Source: Muscardinus avellanarius
Taxonomy: Eukaryota > Chordata > Mammalia > Rodentia > Gliridae
Assembly (NCBI GenBank): GCA_963383645.1
Contig: OY726559.1
Location: 120,675,405-120,739,404, forward strand
Direction of reading: 5' to 3'
DNA length: 64,000 bases
Made by a program: the position numbers and the translations under genes. Below, one piece after another: positions 62,630 through 64,000 of this stretch. Position 1 is the stretch's first letter, and every line of letters starts with the position of its first letter. The notes beneath the pieces were generated by a model that was not told the origin of the DNA, ran no database searches, and saw only the letters and a program-made list of their open reading frames with translations.

Positions 62630-63011
62630 CAGTACTGGGAATTGAACCCAGGGCATTCTACTGCTAAGCTATATCCCTTTAAAAAGCCCTTTACATTTTT
62701 TTTTTTTTTCTGTACTGGGATGGAACCCAGGAGCATTCTACCTCTGAGCTACACCCCCAGCCCTATTTTTTAGTCTTTATTTTAATACAGGGTCTCACTG
62801 AGTTGCAGAGGGCCTCACTAAGTAGCTGAGCTGTCCACGAACCCGGATCCTCCTGTCTCAGCTCCCAAATGCTGGGATTACAAGTGTGCGCCACCATGCC
62901 CGGCTACGTTCTTAAGTATCTTGCTAAGTAGCTGAGACTGGCCTGGAACCTGTGATCCACCTGTCTCAGCCTCCCAAGTACTGAGATCACAGTGTGCGCC
63001 ACCACGCCCGG
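62630..63011 (-). mobile_element. SINE split by a type A SINE (62710-62905)
   Basis: Outer pieces 62630-62687 and 62910-63011. Confidence 0.85.
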
Positions 63012-63792
63012 TCTATAATGTGTTCTTTTCCAGGACATTTCTACACGTAACAAGTAGAACAGAGGCCTTTGTGCTGTCGAGGCTGGTGGGGACGCACGCT
63101 TCACTGCACGCCCCGCGGACACTGGGATCAACTGAAACAGAGTCTTACTCGTTTTTCTGACAGTGCTGAGGAAGGTCCTGCTCATCCTTTCCCTGGGCAC
63201 CCAAACTGAGGGGCAAGTGAGACTTCCCTAAGCCCGGCTGGGCTAAGCAGAGCCCCTCCGGCTGTTTGGGGCTCAGTGATGTAGCCCTGATCTCCTTGGG
63301 CGAGCGCCCAGCTCACGCTTCCTGCTCTGCAGAGGCGTTGAAGGGCCGTGTCCAGCAAGGGCCCTGCTCCACCCACCCCACCCGAGGGGGCTGAGGAGCC
63401 TGGCCTGCCTTGCACATGGAGGAAGTCCCCCGGTCCTACCTGCTATTTCTTCCCTGTGGAAAACAGCCCAGGGGCTTGCTTTCTTTCACACCCAGAGGTC
63501 CCCCCTCTGTGGACATGACCTTGCCTTCCTGGCTTCTTCTTGACCCTGGCATGGGCTCTTTCCTGGTAGCCATAATCTCATCATTTTGGAAGATCGTGGA
63601 GTTTAAAGGCAGGACCAACGTGATCAATCACCCAGATCGCTGGGGCCTCTGGCTCTCACCTCAGCGGCTTCCCTGTCTGCTAGCCCTGCTTTGATCTCCT
63701 TCCCACGGATGAGCAACTTTCTTGCCAAGTATTGACTTTTCTTTTTTGAATCCCCAGAGCTCAAATGGGGCTATGGCATTTTCTCTCCCTTT
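63012..63792. other. Unique stretch
   Basis: No exon recognised. Confidence 0.5.
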
Positions 63793-63860
63793 TCTTCCTT
63801 CCTTCCTTCCTTCCTTCCTTCCTTCCTTCCTTCCTTCCTTCCTTCCTTCCTTCCTTCCTT
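63793..63860. repeat. (CCTT)n microsatellite
   Basis: About 17 units at the tail of the next SINE. Confidence 0.95.
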
Positions 63861-63861
63861 G

Positions 63862-64000
63862 GTGGTACTGGGGTTCCTTCTACCTCTGGGCTACACTCCC
63901 AGACCTATTTTATATTTTTATTTGGAAACAGGGTCTCTTACGCCAGCGCGGCTGGCTTCGAACCTGCGCGATCCTCCTGTCTCCGCCTCCCGAGCGCGGG
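63862..64000 (-). mobile_element. SINE type C-like, cut by the window edge
   Basis: Hairpin region acgccagcgcggctggc; the tRNA half is shortened to ggttccttctacc. Confidence 0.9.

Noticed and set aside
1..64000. CRISPR arrays, bacterial operons, integrons
   Set aside because: The sequence is mammalian; the repeats are SINEs and microsatellites, with no spaced palindromic arrays.
22450..64000. PDZK1 coding exons expected by synteny
   Set aside because: I looked for PDZ-domain translations on both strands and found none in the window.

Overview
This is rodent nuclear DNA, most likely from a squirrel-related lineage (Sciuridae, Aplodontiidae or Gliridae; the species cannot be fixed from the window). 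The dominant repeat is a dimeric SINE: a 7SL-derived B1-like half joined through an A-rich linker to a tRNA-Ala-like (ID) half, the B1-dID/MEN-like design known from that clade. There are roughly 120 full or partial copies on both strands, often nested. Three types recur. Type A has a linker like aataaagaataaaaaat and a tRNA half 'gtgtagctcagaggtagaatgcccctgggttc'-like. Type B has 'tttccaaataaaatataaaatagg' and 'gtatagcccggaggtagaaagcctctgggttcc'-like. Type C resembles B, but its B1 half is shortened to a small hairpin (aagccagc...gctggctt) and its tRNA half reads 'gaagggcttccaggaacccc'.

One host gene can be read with confidence: CD160, on the minus strand. Its signal-peptide exon is at 22381-22447, its Ig V exon at 14429-14753, its stalk/GPI-signal exon at 5056-5193 and its two-codon terminal coding exon at 3785-3792. 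The four exons join with correct GT/AG signals and phases. The exception is the Ig exon, which is 2 bp short, so the frame breaks just before the second Ig cysteine. Either CD160 is inactivated here or the assembly has an error.

CD160 intron 1 holds a 4.1-kb gammaretrovirus-like endogenous retrovirus (17579-21698, plus strand, antisense to CD160). It has a 287-bp 5' LTR, a degraded primer-binding site, an unusually long GC-rich leader and a broken gag. No pol or env was recognised. At its far end, where a second direct LTR should be, it carries an INVERTED copy of the first 85 bp of the LTR. The whole unit sits inside a SINE and has a 5-bp target duplication, so it seems to have integrated as one molecule with two U3 ends. 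A solo LTR of the same family (33784-34084, minus) is also inserted in a SINE with a 5-bp duplication.

Other old elements are an L1 ORF2 3' segment (5750-8065), an L1 5' region with ORF1 and the ORF2 start (26347-28330) abutting an antisense L1 segment (28331-29150), MIR and L2 fragments, a MaLR-like LTR fragment (55040-55368) and a 31-nt U2 snRNA retroinsertion (24595-24625). There is a 200-base assembly gap at 37472-37671.

From 22.5 kb to the end of the window I found no convincing protein-coding exon. In human the CD160 5' side faces PDZK1. A TATA-box plus splice-donor arrangement at 44674-44743 is a weak candidate for a first exon of the next gene. A strong CTCF-like motif lies at 30759-30777. 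Layout: 1-5.5 kb, SINEs plus CD160 3' exons; 5.7-8.1 kb, L1; 8.6-14 kb, SINE pile-up; 14.4-14.8 kb, CD160 Ig exon; 17.6-21.7 kb, ERV; 22.4 kb, CD160 first coding exon; 26-30 kb, L1 and MIR; 30-64 kb, unique sequence alternating with SINEs.
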